From: Eudorina sp. 2006-703-Eu-15
Lineage: Eukaryota > Chlorophyta > Chlorophyceae > Chlamydomonadales > Volvocaceae
Direction: 5' to 3'
Assembly: GCA_003117195.1 (NCBI GenBank)
Contig: BDSI01000022.1
Coordinates: 867,752-931,751 of the forward strand
Length of the DNA stretch: 64,000 bases
Shown here one piece after another: positions 28,542 to 41,066 of this stretch. The notes beneath the pieces were generated by a model that was not told the DNA's origin, searched no databases, and was given only the letters and a program-made list of their open reading frames with translations. Positions within the stretch are counted from its first letter, which is position 1, and every line of letters starts with the position of its first letter. Both the position numbers and the translations under genes were made by a program.

Positions 28542-29805
28542 GGATCGGAGTAGAAGACAAACCAGAGCCTCCTCAGGCCCAGGGGGCCTGAGCCCTGCTG
28601 CACCCCAGTCCGAACCCCGAACAACACACCAATCGTCCCGTTTTTCGACACTTTCTACTGTCAATCGGCGCAGCACACCTCACTGCGGGCCGCCCTCACT
28701 GCGGACAGGTCATCAGGGTTCAGCCGAAAGTAAGGCCCGGCCTTGCTCCGGCATGCAGGCAAGCAGCCTGCGGCGACGGGAATTCCCGTCGCTCTCCAGG
28801 CGGTGGACGGGAAGTGAAAAAACGTCCCCTGCAAGCCGCCCGCTGCAATGGACGCACGCCTCCTGCCCGGGTTCGTTTCTGGTTTCTTTCTCATTTTCAA
28901 TTTGACCCTCTGTCATTGCAACTCGCCCAACTGGTCCAATCGGCCCCAGCCCACCACTGCCGCCCGCTGGGTGCCTGGCTCGCAACCGAGAGCGCCAAGT
29001 CTGCGGCGCCCCGGATGGCCGTTTGAAGCAGCCCAGCCAGCCATCGAGTCGAGCTGTGCGCACCGAAATGAGGGACCCGCGGGCGGCAGCACCGACTCGC
29101 CGGCTGCCTTGCGCGCGTTGGGCGGCCCCCGGAACTACCCAGCCCGGCCCCGGTCCGTGGCGCGAAACGCAGTCTAACAATCGGCCTGCGACGTCCAGCG
29201 CCCTGGCCCTGGCCCCGACCCTTGCCCTGGCCCCGACCCTGACCCTGACCCCGACCTTGACCCTGACCCCGACCCTGGCCCCGACCCTGACCCCGCCACA
29301 CATGACAGTCGGTCCCGAGGATTCCTCATTCGCGGTGTGCCAGGTGGCACCCCCCTGGGCCTGGGTCTCCAGGGCTACCGAGGACCGTCAGGTGCAGTGC
29401 AGGTGCCACCTAAAAGTGTCGAGAGGTCCCCCGTCCATGCCCGCCGCGCTGGCTGCCCTACGCCACTATCTCGATACCTCGTGAAGCGTGTCACACACGT
29501 CGCGGCCAGGCCCATGGGTTTGCCAAGACGCCCTTCCCCACCTCCACCCCCCTTGCACCCACCCCGACCCAACCGACGATGATTCCTCTGGAGCGTCCGT
29601 GACCGGGCCCCTTGCCGCCGCACGGAAACCCCTTGATGCGTTCGCAACGCAACCTCTGGATCGGTGCTGCAGCGCGTGGCTTTCGTGCAGCCCTCTCCCA
29701 GCGAACTCGGAGGCGCAAAGGATCAAGCGCCTGGCACCATCCATGTTGATATCCATGTCCGTTTATGTGGAACCCGCTGTGCCTCCTGCTGCACCTCGCG
29801 GCCCC
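28542..29805. other. Intergenic between minisatellite and MYND gene 3' end
   Basis: No gene was recognised. A degenerate 6/12-bp repeat built on CTGACC and CCGACC fills about 29198-29292. The segment before 29806 should contain the 3' UTR of the MYND-finger locus. Confidence 0.5.
29198..29292 (+). repeat. CCCGACCCTGAC-type tandem repeat
   Basis: Degenerate tandem copies of CTGACC/CCGACC/CTGGCC hexamers form a short minisatellite. Confidence 0.85.
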
Positions 29806-32800
29806 TTAGCGGACCGTCCTGCCCTGCACACCTTCCACCCTGCCAACCAAGCCCGCCGCAAATGCGCCTTGCCTCCAAAGCCGGCAACTTCTCTGCATCT
29901 GTTTGCCGAGCTGCCAGTGCTGCAGCTTGCAGTGCTCGCAGCAGTACCGCACGTCGCCCTTCCCGGCAATCGGCAGCGGCAGCGCCCCCTCGCTGTCGCC
30001 CTCCTGATTGGCGCACATCGTGTAGCCGCACCGCTGCGACAGCTGCCCGTGCGCCTCCTCCGCGACGCGGGGCGGCGGCAGCAGCGCTGCGGCCACCGCC
30101 AGTGCCGTGTTCCCGCCGCCGCGCAGCCTCAAGACATCCGCCGGGGCCGGGTCGCGGCCCTCCTCCAGGGTCCGAAGCGAGCCTCAACAAGTTCTGGATG
30201 CAGACCTTCACCGCGCCAGCTTCGACGGCGTGCGCAACCCGCACGAGCACGTCCATGACGGACCCCCGTGGCGAGACCGCTATCTGCAACAGTAGTTGAC
30301 CCTGGCGGGGGAACGCCACTAGAAGGTGCATCATCGCGTCAGCGAGCGATCTCGCCAGCACATCGATCGCGGACATGGCGGCCATCTGCTGCGCATTGTG
30401 GTGGGCAATCTCCAGCACGCTCGCTGCCTTCAACACCAACCCCGGCATGTCCAACACCCCCACCACCAGCTCCTCCCAGGCATCCGCGTCGCCGCCCGCG
30501 CCAGCAGCGGTCGCCGCCGGGGACCCTCCGTCACCGTCACCGCAACTGCGGCCATTACTGCGACCGCGGCCGCCGCCGCGCTCCGAGCCAGTCGGCGTGG
30601 GCTGCCGCCGCATCAGCGCGGCCTCCCGGCAGAGTTGGTAGGCTTTAACCGCAAGACTGCTCTAATGCAGGGCGGAGGCGTAGACGTTGACCACAACCGC
30701 AGCACCAACCGCGCCACAGTTAGCGAGATCCACGCCGCAGTGTTGCAGGAGCTTTTGCAGCTGGGGCAGCCAGCGAGTCAGCAGGAGCAGTGTCCATAGA
30801 GGAAGCTGGGGGGCGCCGTCCGCAGGGACACCGCTCGCGCTACTGCCACCGCCGCCACTGCTGCTGATGCTATTGCTGCTGCCTGTCGAAGCGCCGCTTC
30901 CTGCCGTAGCGCTGCCTGCCGTGGTGCTGCCTGCCGTGGTGCTGCCTGCTGTAGCGCTGCCTGCCGTAGCGCTGCCTGTCGTAGATCCGTTGCCTGCCGC
31001 GACGCTGCCTGCCGCGGCGCTGCCTGCCGTAGCGCTGTTCGAACTGGAGCCCGCGACCTTCCCCCCGTCGCAGCAGGTGCCAGCAGGCGTCACGTGCCTG
31101 CCGCCACTGCCACGTCCATCGCCCGCCTCCTTCCGCCTGGCCTTGGCGTCGCCGCTGTCGGTGCCGCAGCGCCCCCCGGGCAGCCCAACGGACCCGTCCG
31201 CGGCTGGCGAACCAGCCCCAGCACCCGGAGGCTCAGCTGCCGCTTCGCCGCCGACCGCATCCCCCCGCGCTTCGCCTGGCCCCGTGGCCTGCGTGGGCTG
31301 GACCACGCACCCGGCGATCAGGCCGGCCGCCACGTCCATCACACGGCCGAATGCTTCGAGCAACGCCGCCCCCACCTCGCTGCGGGTCTGCTCGTCCTGC
31401 GGGGCCATGTCAGCACCCTCCATGGCCAGCATGAACGACCCGCCCAGCGCCTTGACGATGGACGACATCAGCGAAGCTGCGGCGGGCAGCGCCTCATGCG
31501 CCAGCAGGTTGACCAGCTCCGGAACCCGCTGCAGCAGTCGCGACAGGGAGGTGAGGTCCTCGAGCAGCGCACCCGTGGCGCCGGTGGCTGTGGCGCGGCC
31601 CATCCCGCTGCGGATGGCCAGCTCCAGGGAGGCCGTGTAGCCGGCCGCCAGGACCGCGGAGAGATCGGGGCCGGGGCCCGCGCCTGGGCGGGGCGAGGGG
31701 GCGGTGTCGCGACGCGCACATCCCGGCGGGTGTGCGGACAGAGTGGGGGGAGAGGAGGGCGAGCAGCTTGGGGGTCAGAGTACAAGGCCCCCAGTGGTGT
31801 TGGTTCAGTGGCAAGGGAGCAGGGCCCCCAGCTCGCTTGCCCCAGTTCGCTTGCCCCATGAATTGCTGTTTGCGCGGGCTTTCCTTCCTCGCTAGACACC
31901 TACACACCTACACACACAGCGTTCTTCCGACACCGCAGCCTTTTATTTATTATATGGGTCGGGCAATGGGTGTATTATGTACGCATACGGGCAAACTATT
32001 GGGCGCCACTCGGCCCCTCGCATGTCACGCACTCCTGTTCTGCCTGCTTACATAACACACACACACACACGCATGTCACACACACGCACCTGTTCTGCCT
32101 GCTTAAGTAACACACATGCACATGTCGCACCTGATGCGTTAGCCTGACGGGGCGGCAACGGCAGCATCACCAGAAGCCGCAAAGGCCGGATCGGCGCCGA
32201 CAATACTGGCCTTGCTGGCCTGATCAGTGCGGCGGCGTCAGCGGCCTGTACGACCGGCGCCCACAGGCGGCGGAGGCTGCCGGCGGCGCCGTTGAGCACG
32301 AGCGCCACCGCGCACTGTAGGGAGGCCAGGGCCAGGAACACCGCGCCATCCGCCGCGAGGCGCTCCGTGCCCGCCGCCGCATCGCTGCCGCCGCTGCGCG
32401 CGCCCGCGGCTGTCCGGGCGGGTGCAGGACCCGGCGACGATGTGCGGGTGGTGGTGGCGGCGGCGGCGGCGACGGCGAGGGCAGCTGCCGCCGCCCGCTC
32501 GCACACCGCCCGTAACGCCCGGTCAGAACAGGGCCGAGCCCGGTGGGTGGCCCACCATGAGAACGACGCGGCCGCCACTCCGACCACGAGGTAGCGCTGC
32601 GTGGCGCGAGTACCGGTACCGCCCAGCTCGGCCGCGGCCGCAGTCGGCTGCTGTGGCGTTCTGAATGCTGCCGTCCGCGCCAGCGGCCACGGGCTGCAGC
32701 CGCGCGCCCTGCGGCAGCCCGTAGTCGGGGCCCCCGTCGGCCGCGCACAGCTGCGACACGGCGTGCAGCAGCAGAAAGTACTGCACGCAGGGCCCCGACA

Positions 32801-35235
32801 GCAGCACGTCCGCCAGCACCGCCTGCGGCCGGAGCCCCGCCAAGCTGCACTCCAGCAAGTGGTTCACCAGGTGGAGCAAGAGGACGATGTCGTAATCCGA
32901 AGACTCCTCAGCGTCCCGCGGGTCGCGCCGGGCCGCTCCATCAGGCCGTAAAAGTACGAACGTACGGACCATGTGCTCCATCGCCTGGCTGCGAAGGAAC
33001 GCGCCCTGAAAGTCACACTGTGGCTCCCGCATTCCGGGCGCCGCGGAGGAGGATGTGGTGGGGATGGCGGCGACGCGCTGCAAGAGGTTGCTAAGCAGGG
33101 CGCACATGTCACGTGACAAGCGGCGAAGCTCGCCCCCGAATCTGATCCCCCAGCTGTTGAGCGCCCGCGCAGCCGTCACGTCCGCAGCCCGCGCGACCGG
33201 CTCCGCGGCTTCGACCAACCCTTCCGACGCCGCCGCCGCAGGCCCCCATGCCGTTGCCCGCAGATCGCTCGAAGGGACCCACCTCAGGACCCACCGATCT
33301 CTGCCGCAACCGGGCTGATGCTCTTGCCCCCACCGCCGCCAACGTCCTCACGAGGCCGTGGACCGTGTCGGTGCGGCACAGCTGTTGCAACGTCGGCGCC
33401 CACGGCGAGGGGAGGGGCCCCGTGCGGACCACGTGAGCCACCATACCGCACAGCGACCCACAAACCGGCCGAAGCGTCGCCGGGCAGGGCACCAGCTCGG
33501 GCGCCTCCGAGGCCAGCAGGGCAAGCACGTGTCGTAGTGTGTACGACAGCAGCTGCAGTATCGCGCATCGGGTCGGGCGATAGTCCCACACGATGGTGAA
33601 GTCAGCCTGCAACGGGACGGGTCCATTCCGGTCGGGTGCGCTGCCGGCCCTATACACGTGCATTGCGATCTTGTTGAGCGCGTGTGATGCGATGTGCAGG
33701 CTTTCCTCGGATGGCTGCCCGTCCTTGCAGGTCTGATCGGCCGCCTGCACCAGCCGCCGCATCGCGGACCCTAGGATGTCTCTATGGGCCGCGGGTCGCT
33801 CTGCAAGCCGGGGGGGAGCCTCCCTGGCCCCGGGGACGGCGTCTGCCCCGCCAGCCGGCTGGCCCCTTCGGCTGCCGCCGATGCTCCCGGTGAGTTGAGG
33901 CGCGGCGGTGGTCGTTTGGCCCCGCCCTTGACAGAAGGACGCGACTTGCCTCGATCCGCTGACGGCGGGTAGGGCTTGTGGCGGCGGCGGCGCCGCCGCT
34001 GTGGCTGATGGCAGAGCCTCGGCGGCCGTGCTGGCCGAGGGTGAAACCATGGCCTCCAAAATCCCACCCGGACACCGCAAGGGAGCACAAGCTGTGACTG
34101 CGGAGGCGCCGCCCTCGCGCTCCAAAACCGGCGCCTCCTCTTGCTCCTCCTCCTCTGGGGTGGCGGCACGAGCTGACGGGTTACAAGCGGCCGCGGCCTC
34201 AGGACCGGGCGGTGATGACCGGGTGGTGCCGCGGGTCGCAGGAAGAGGCGCCGGTGGCGCTGGCTGCGGCGCAGCACTGGTGATGGGCTGCCGCTGGTCC
34301 GGACCTGTCCGAGGGTCACGTGGGTGGCACGCGTTGCCCTCTGCGGCGCTGCCTCCCCTGCTTGCGGCCGACTGGGAGGGGAACTGGGTGCGAACCGGCG
34401 ACTTCCCGACGGGGAGGACAAGCTTGACGTCATGGGCCGCTGTGCCGTCGACGGCTGCCGCGCCAGTGGCCTCCTCCCGCCGCTGAATCTCCTGGCAGCG
34501 CCCAACCGGCTTCAACCCAGCTCCGTTCTTCGGCGGATCCGCCACACCACCCGCGCCGGTTGCAGAAGCAGCCGCCCCCGAGAGCAGCTGCAAGACGCCG
34601 TCAGCAGCGCGGTTCGCAGCGTCCAGGCCTCCGCTGAGCTCCTGCAGCGCCGGCGGGCCGCCCAGGCAGGCGGCCCACATGGCCATCGCCACGTGCTCCT
34701 TGGCGCGCACGGCGGCAGGCGCGATGGCGCCCAGGTCGCCTGATGCCGCCGCCTGCCGCGATGTCGCCGCGCTTGCCAGCGCTTGTCGCTGTTGCCACCG
34801 TGACAAGGTGCATGCGATCTGAATCAGCAGGACCTGCGCTTCAGCCGCCTCAATGATGAGATCCTGTTCGCGCGTCGTCATCACAGCTGCGGTCACAGTT
34901 AATAGAGCCCGTGTCGCGGCAGCAGCTTCACGGCTTACGGCGTCATCGTCCTCCTTCCTTTGCGAGGCTAACGCGGCGAGCATTGCAGGGACAGCTTGGC
35001 GCGCTTGTTCTAGCAGACGACGGACTGCCTCCAACCCCGCAGCAAGCGCGCATTCCGGAAGATCCACCGACGGCGGCCGATAGCGCTGCGGCAGAGGCTT
35101 CACAAGTGAGGGTACTGGTCCTAGGGTGGAGTCTTGAGAGCGGCGATGGTTCCTGCCCAGTTGATTGAAGAAACCGCAGCATCCCCTGTATCTCCCGCAG
35201 TACTGCGCTGATTGTTGCAGCCATACTGCAGGCAT
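29806..35235 (-). pseudogene. Large algal MYND-finger protein gene, apparently broken
   Basis: Coding-like sequence runs from ATG 35235 or 35224 to a stop at 29806. It is alpha-helical and Ala/Leu-rich like the big MYND-domain families of Chlamydomonas and Volvox. One clear intron, 32130-31684, joins in phase. The C-terminus has CGYTMCANQEGDSE and VRYCCEHCKLQHWQLGK...C, an MYND finger, but the usual middle Cys pair (CAGC-like) reads PIAGKG. The frame must skip one base near 33295, 32655 and 30170, and perhaps near 35150. TAG at 30664-30662 interrupts an otherwise continuous frame (ASALH-stop-SSLAVKAYQLC), consistent with a CAG-to-TAG change. No GT-AG intron explains these points. The exon at 31040-30895 encodes TAGS-type pentapeptide repeats. 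Either a decaying paralogue or local assembly error; neighbouring genes are intact. Confidence 0.7.
30895..31040 (-). repeat. 15-bp coding minisatellite in the MYND gene
   Basis: About ten tandem 15-bp units encode a degenerate Thr/Ala-Ala/Thr-Gly-Ser pentapeptide (TAGSA-like) in the gene's low-complexity linker. Confidence 0.8.
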
Positions 35236-36967
35236 GCCTTAAGTTCCCTTAACCGAAACGGACGCTCCGACACCCTAACAACAGGCGTGGTGGTACTTGT
35301 CTATGGTATCTATGGACCGGAACATATTCCCATGTATGCTAGACCACTTGAGTCGCGAATTGGCGATTAGACTCCCGCCATTCAACCCTTTCCCATTACC
35401 GGGAATTTAGGCTCAAATCAAAGTTCGTTAGAACCCAGAAATGTGTTTCTTGTCGTATGGAAGAGGAATGAAATTATTATGATCCAGTGTTACAGCTTGC
35501 CTGGTTGAGAGTTTGAACATGGTTGTACGGTGAGTGACGAAGGTCGCTGTCCTTCCGCACCCTTTCCCTTGAGAATTTATTACCCTGCGGAGATTTAAAA
35601 GCTGTATTCGTTTGGCAGGTTGAGAGACGGGATGGCCGGCCTCAGATCGCGCCCCTGTTGGACATAGCACCAGACACGCCTGGCAGCTCGGCATGGCTCA
35701 GCGCTGCTCAACGATTTCTGATTCTGCTGTGTTATGCATTTGAACTTCCTGCCTATGGTTTGACCGGTTCGTGATGGTTGTCACAATTGTGTCATTGCTC
35801 TTGCTACAAGCCTACGTCGCCCCGATGGCCTCATCGAGAGTTGCCGTGCCCCCGCGGACGCAACCACTTGTCAGCGGCAACGGCAGCACGTCGTCCTGTC
35901 GCGTGAAGCTAGAGGACGGCAGCGATAGGGCAGCGAATGGCTCTTGCAGGAATGCGGCACACACGGACGCTCATAATGAAGACGACATGCGCCCACAAAG
36001 AGACGCATGGGGCTTCATGGCACATGGCGTGTTATCACCGGGTTGCTCCTGAGCAACTTGACTGATTTGCGTAGGCTGTACGGTGCCCTCACAGCCGCAA
36101 TGAAGTGACCAGCCCGTAGTCGCCTTAGTCACTCCAAATGGTAATGACCGTTAATGACGCTGCGGTCTCTCATTATGGATATAGGATGTGTGGGAAAGCG
36201 GTGTCAGCTTTGCTTCCGAATTCGGGAAGGGACTGGAAAGGGATTTACCAGGATTCTGAGTGAACCTGAGTGCATTATGACCTGGACGGAGCCAGCCAAA
36301 GACCGTTTACCGCGACAAAGTGCACTGCCAAATGCCCGAGTTTGTGCATTGCCGCTGTTGCCGCTCTTGTCCCCTCACATTGGCCCGCGGGGCATCGACC
36401 CGTGCGGCGGTGCACCTTGGACACAAGAGGTATACGAGTGCCCCACGACGGAGATTCCCCATTGTAGGTGACACAAGTAGCGCGCTGTTGTTCGCCATGA
36501 AGCCAGTGAGTGCAAAGAACCATATATTTTAAGTAGGTGCCTTCCTGCCTCGAAACCAGGTTCGACAGTTCCCTCAAGTATATGGTTCATCAGTGAAGCG
36601 ATATGATTGATATGGAAGGTGGCACCCTGGCACAAATTACAATTCTATGGTCAACCAACCGCAACGGTTCTGTTGATTGAAAGTTGTAGACGCTTCCTGA
36701 GCGTGAGGGCATCCGCAAATCCACAACAATTATGAAGCTGCGATCAAACTGTCGTATAGGTGCACTGCCTTCCAATGTCCTGCAGCTCGCTTGCCGATTT
36801 ACTTGCTGAAGGCCAAGCCGCCGTGGTGTCACCGCAGTATTGACATGACATCGAACGGTACTCCACGATCATATTGAACACCACGGGCGGACATTGGTGC
36901 GACGGGTGGTGGACGACGCGTCATCTTCGTCGCTCCGAGCCCTAACAAGCAGCCGCGGTGGGCCGAT
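35236..36967. other. Divergent intergenic region
   Basis: It separates the MYND locus (-) from the DUF1826 gene (+), which are head-to-head, so both promoters should lie here. Open frames are short and unremarkable. A GAACCATATA/TATATGGTTC inverted pair (36517-36526 and 36579-36588) flanks about 50 bases. Confidence 0.5.
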
Positions 36968-39900
36968 ATGGGCCTTGCGCAACTTCAACAATGGGCGCGA
37001 GGTAAGCCCGAACACGTGGCTTTTGGTCATCGCTCAGCTTGCGCGGGGTAACTCCATCTGCCGTCCATGACGTTCTGCTTGTTTTCCCCCCGTCCCTTTC
37101 GACAGCCAAGTACACGCATGACCGCGTGCGCGTGAGCAACGGCAGACCCGCGGACCTCTTACAGCCGGATGTCAACGTGGTGCACCTGAAGCGCTGCTCC
37201 CCGGTCCACCCGAAACACGTCAGGCGGCAGGCCGAGGAGCTGGGACCCGGCTTCCGCGCCCGGGTGAGGCAATCCGCCGTCACCCAGCGGGAACGAGCAC
37301 GCGAGGGGTCGGTCGCATTTCGCAGTGCGGTGTGTGGCTACTTGATGCCCATACCTGGGGTGGGCAACACCCAGCGACAGCACCGCCGCCGTGCGGCGAG
37401 CGCATCGGCCACCTCGAGTAGTCCCCACGCGCCTCCATGGGGCCCTTGCTGCCTCCCTCTATTTATCGTGAACCGCACCGCTGCGCACGCGTCTTAAACT
37501 GTTAACACGCACGTGACGAACACAGGCACACACGGTTGAACGGTAAGCCTGCGTGGTTCGGGTGGGGCGGGTCTCTTATCTAAGCGCACGCCACATGGAC
37601 ATGTACCGTGTCATGTACTACGACGGTCGAGCTGCACTTCTCGTTTCTCGCGACTCAGTTTTCTTACCCGCACGCCACGCACGCGGACGCCCCCACCAGG
37701 TCCTGGCCCAGACGGCGGCGCCACGGCCTGCTGCCCAGGACCTGACGCAGCAGCTGACGGTTCCGGAAGTTCGCGAGTGGCTGCAGGTACGGGCGGGGGA
37801 AGAGGAGGCGAGGGACGGGGGAGGAGCAAATCAGTCTTCTGTTCACTCCGACAATGGTTCTCGGCACAGCAGTATGAAGTCGGGAGGGTCAGGGACCGGC
37901 GGGTCCGTGGCGGCCACACGACCCGTCAAGCAGTGCAGTGCAGTGCGGCCGCGCGGGAGGCGCGGCGTGGAGTCTTTGATGGGGATGCCCCATCCCCACG
38001 GAACCCCAGCCGTGGGAAAAAAGCCCGAAGCCCAAAGCCCGTACTACCGCCAAGAAAGCCCGAAACCACACTCCTTACCTCCCTCCCTGGCGCGCCCCAG
38101 GACGACATTTCCGAGCTGATCAGCGTGTTTGGCGAACAGCTGGGTGAGTCGAGCTCGGGGCGGAGTGCGGAGGGCGGGGTGACGGGATCCATCCGGGAGC
38201 TCGTGCGACTGCTGGACCCGAAGGCGAACGTTGCCGCGCCGCGCCAGGGCCCCTCGTCCGAACCTGACCCCAAAATGATGCGCTGTGCTCACCGTTTGTA
38301 CTCCTGCGAGGACATCGTGTGTTCGCAGGCAGGCAGAGCTGGACATCGTGGGTGTATTGGAAAGCTGAGCCGCGAGAGGCGAACTGAGCCGCGGCATCGC
38401 GTGTGTTTAAAAATGCAGCCCGCCCGCCCGCCCGCGGCATTGCGTGTGTGTGTTTAGCGAGAAACGTGTGTGTCTGTGGTGTACCATCTGGCCAGTGGAT
38501 ACAGCGCACTCGACACCGGGGCAGTCCCCTCCCTGCCGCCACCGGGGCAGTCAGGCTGCGCAGCGTACCGTAATCTGTTTCGCGCCGTGCACTCTCCCGG
38601 CCCCCGAGTCACCGCGCAGGTTACTCGGAGGTGTCCGCCAAGCTGGAGGTGCTGGGCGCCACCCCTTGTCCCCGCTTCCATGCGGACCATGTGGGTGTAC
38701 GGCTGCTGGTGACGTACTTCGGACCCGGCACGGTGTATGTGGAGAACAAGTGCGTGCCGCTTGCGCGGGGGAAGGGAGGGGGCTGGTATGATGTGTATAT
38801 ATGTATATAGTAGGACATATAGTGTGACATATATATGTCACACTGTATGTCCTTGTTATGTCACACTTCAATGGCGACGTCGGCCAACCGGATAACTACT
38901 ACACATTCTGTGACTTCTCACGATTTCGCTGTCTTGATTGACAAAGAGGGGACTGGTAGGGCGGGTAAGTTAAGGGAACCCAGCTGCAATGGCGTACTGG
39001 AGAGGATACAGCAGGGGGAGGGGGTTGGGGGTCAGCTTGGGCAGGGCCAGTGGGGCCGACGATGCGCTATAGTGGTAGGACCCGGGTGGTGAGGAGCTGC
39101 AGCAGAAACACGGGCTGGATGGTGGAGGCTTGGGCTGCGTCCCGTGCTGCGTCCCGTGCGCTGTCGGAAGTACCAGGGCCAGAGGCACGGATTGAGCATG
39201 CGGCAGGCGTGGGTACAGTACTGGAAAGAAGCGCGCTGCCCTCGTGAGAGGGGGGGTGAGGGTCCGCACTCCGGAGCGCTCTCTAGGTGGGACCGACGGC
39301 GGGCATCCCTCGGGCGATCTTCCCGTCGACCGCCCTCCTGGACAGGGCTGCCCTATTGCTGCGACCAGTGGTGGCGCCCTTCACCGCCCTTCACGGTTGG
39401 CGTCTTGCACCGCTGCTGCACCGCTGCTGCACCGCTGCCGCACTACTACTGCTGCTCTGTTGCTGCACTGATGTTGCTGCCACTGCTGCTATGTCTTGCC
39501 ATGCTACGGCTACGGCCGCGGCTGCCGCAGGCATGTGCGACGGCGTTGGCTCTGGGACGGGGCGGGAGGTGTGGCTGTGGAGGCGGTGGAGCCCGGGGCG
39601 GCCCGCCAGGCCGCCCCCGGGGACCTGCTGTTCCTCAAGGGCCACGCGGCGCCGGAGAACTACGGCATGGGTGCCGTACATCGTAGTCCCGACCTGGAAC
39701 TAGATCCGGATCCGGGCAGCGGAGGGGCCTCCTGCGGCATCCCTGGGGCAGCTGCCGCTCGCCATCCGGACGGAGAGCGCGAATCGGATGTGGTGCGGCC
39801 CTCGGTGCCCCCTCCGTTGCGGCTTCTGTTGACGGTGGATGACGTCGTGGGGTGGGCTTCGAACGGCTGCGGCTGCGGAGCGGACCACGGGGAGGCGTTT

Positions 39901-39972
39901 TCGCTGGCGGGGGCGACGGCGGGTCAGGATGAGGCCGGGGCGCACCGGCCTGACGCGTCCCTGCTGGTGTGA
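36968..39972 (+). CDS. DUF1826 family protein
   Basis: Supported exons: 36968-37001 (MGLAQLQQWAR), 37106-37263, 37700-37786, 38101-38143 and 38620-38749, all in phase. One or two more exons follow and end at the stop 39970-39972; probable pieces are 39346 to about 39390 and about 39530 to 39972, whose junction I could not settle. Family hallmarks are LLQPDVNVVHLKR near the N-terminus, then CPRFHADHVGVRLLVTYFGPGT (Cys, His and Asp likely metal or active-site residues), then GDLLFLKGHAAPENYGMGAVHRSP and RLLLTVDD at the C-terminus. DUF1826 proteins occur in bacteria and algae and have no established function. The gene converges on the glycosyltransferase to its right. Confidence 0.8.
38813..38852. 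repeat. 40-bp near-perfect palindrome in a DUF1826 intron
   Basis: GGACATATAGTGTGACATAT pairs with its reverse complement immediately to the right, with only one mismatched pair on each side. It is AT-rich, unlike the surrounding exons. It may be the core of a small foldback element. Confidence 0.85.
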
Positions 39973-41066
39973 ATGCCGGGCGGCGGCTGGGATGGGATGG
40001 AGGAACACTGGGAGGCCGCTGCGGGTTTTCCTTACAAATACAAACAGGACTTGACCTGCTGCGTCACTGGGCCTCCAGATGTCAGATTCCCGCAGGTCTC
40101 AGTGCCCATCGGCTGGGATCGGTTGGTTGGTATCTGACTCACGGTGATGGTGCGATGGTAAAGGACCGGGCTGTGCGGAGGATCCCGCAGCTGCCGACGC
40201 GTACTTCCGCTTTGCTAATTTCTGGTCAGACAGCGACAGCGCCCTTTTGGTGGGTGCGTTCGAATGACACGTCCGCAAGGACTGCACTCACGTCAGGGCT
40301 CACGTTCGTACGGAGCGTGTGATGGACCATCTCAGGAGAGGGGTTCCGCCGCCGGGGGACCGAAGCTGCTTGTTGGTTTGCAAGGACGTGCCCTTCATCT
40401 GGTAATCATCTCACAACGGCACCCGTCCAGCCGCGGGCCGCCACACCCGCCCTTCATGCGGGAGCGCAGTCACGTACCGGCTTCATGCCCACCTCCGCCC
40501 TCGCCCCCTCCCCCCCACGACATCGAGCGACTCGTCTCTAAACACACACGACATCGAGCGCTTCGTCGAGCTCCTATTTCCGTTACGTCATCATGCACGG
40601 GGCCCCATGTGTCGTACTGAACTTGTTTACTTTGCCTTACGACCGTGACTTCCTCCTCCTCCACCTTCCCGCTCGAAAACGCATCTCCACCACCACCCTA
40701 CGTAACTTCCGTTCATTCACCACTGCCACCACCACCACCGCACACCCGTACAAACGCCTGCGATACGCGCCACTCAGCCTATCCCCAAATACGCCCGACG
40801 CCGCCCCCAATCACAGCTGCCGCCACACCGCGTCCAGGCACTCAACTTTCACATAGTCTGCGTCCATGCACTCTGCGTTGTGTAACATGCCTGTGCCTAA
40901 GGAGTCTGGGGAATGCAAAGGGGATCAAAGGGGGTTGCACGTTGTGTGGTGAATCGCCGGGTCCGAGTCCGGGGCTGACGCGGCAGCCACGGCGGCTGCG
41001 GCAGCGGCGGTCGTAGCGGCCACTGCGGCAGAGGCAGCGGCTTCACCGGTGGGGATGGCGGCGGGC
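39973..41066. other. Convergent intergenic region
   Basis: This lies between the 3' ends of the DUF1826 gene (+) and the glycosyltransferase gene (-). It should contain both 3' UTRs. No coding sequence was recognised. Confidence 0.5.
40881..40885 (+). promoter_or_regulatory. Candidate TGTAA poly(A) signal for DUF1826 gene
   Basis: This TGTAA is about 910 bases after the stop. It fits the volvocine poly(A) signal, but the distance is long. Confidence 0.25.

Noticed and set aside
24513..28905. Several open frames of 470-1,390 codons on both strands rich in CPKRRGARKG or PFRASLPFGH
   Set aside because: They are the product of a stop-free 17-bp tandem repeat read in different frames; no domain, start context or splice structure.
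33290..33350. A 51-base GTGAGG...GCGGCAG intron to explain the MYND frame break
   Set aside because: Its length is a multiple of three, so removing it would not correct the frame.
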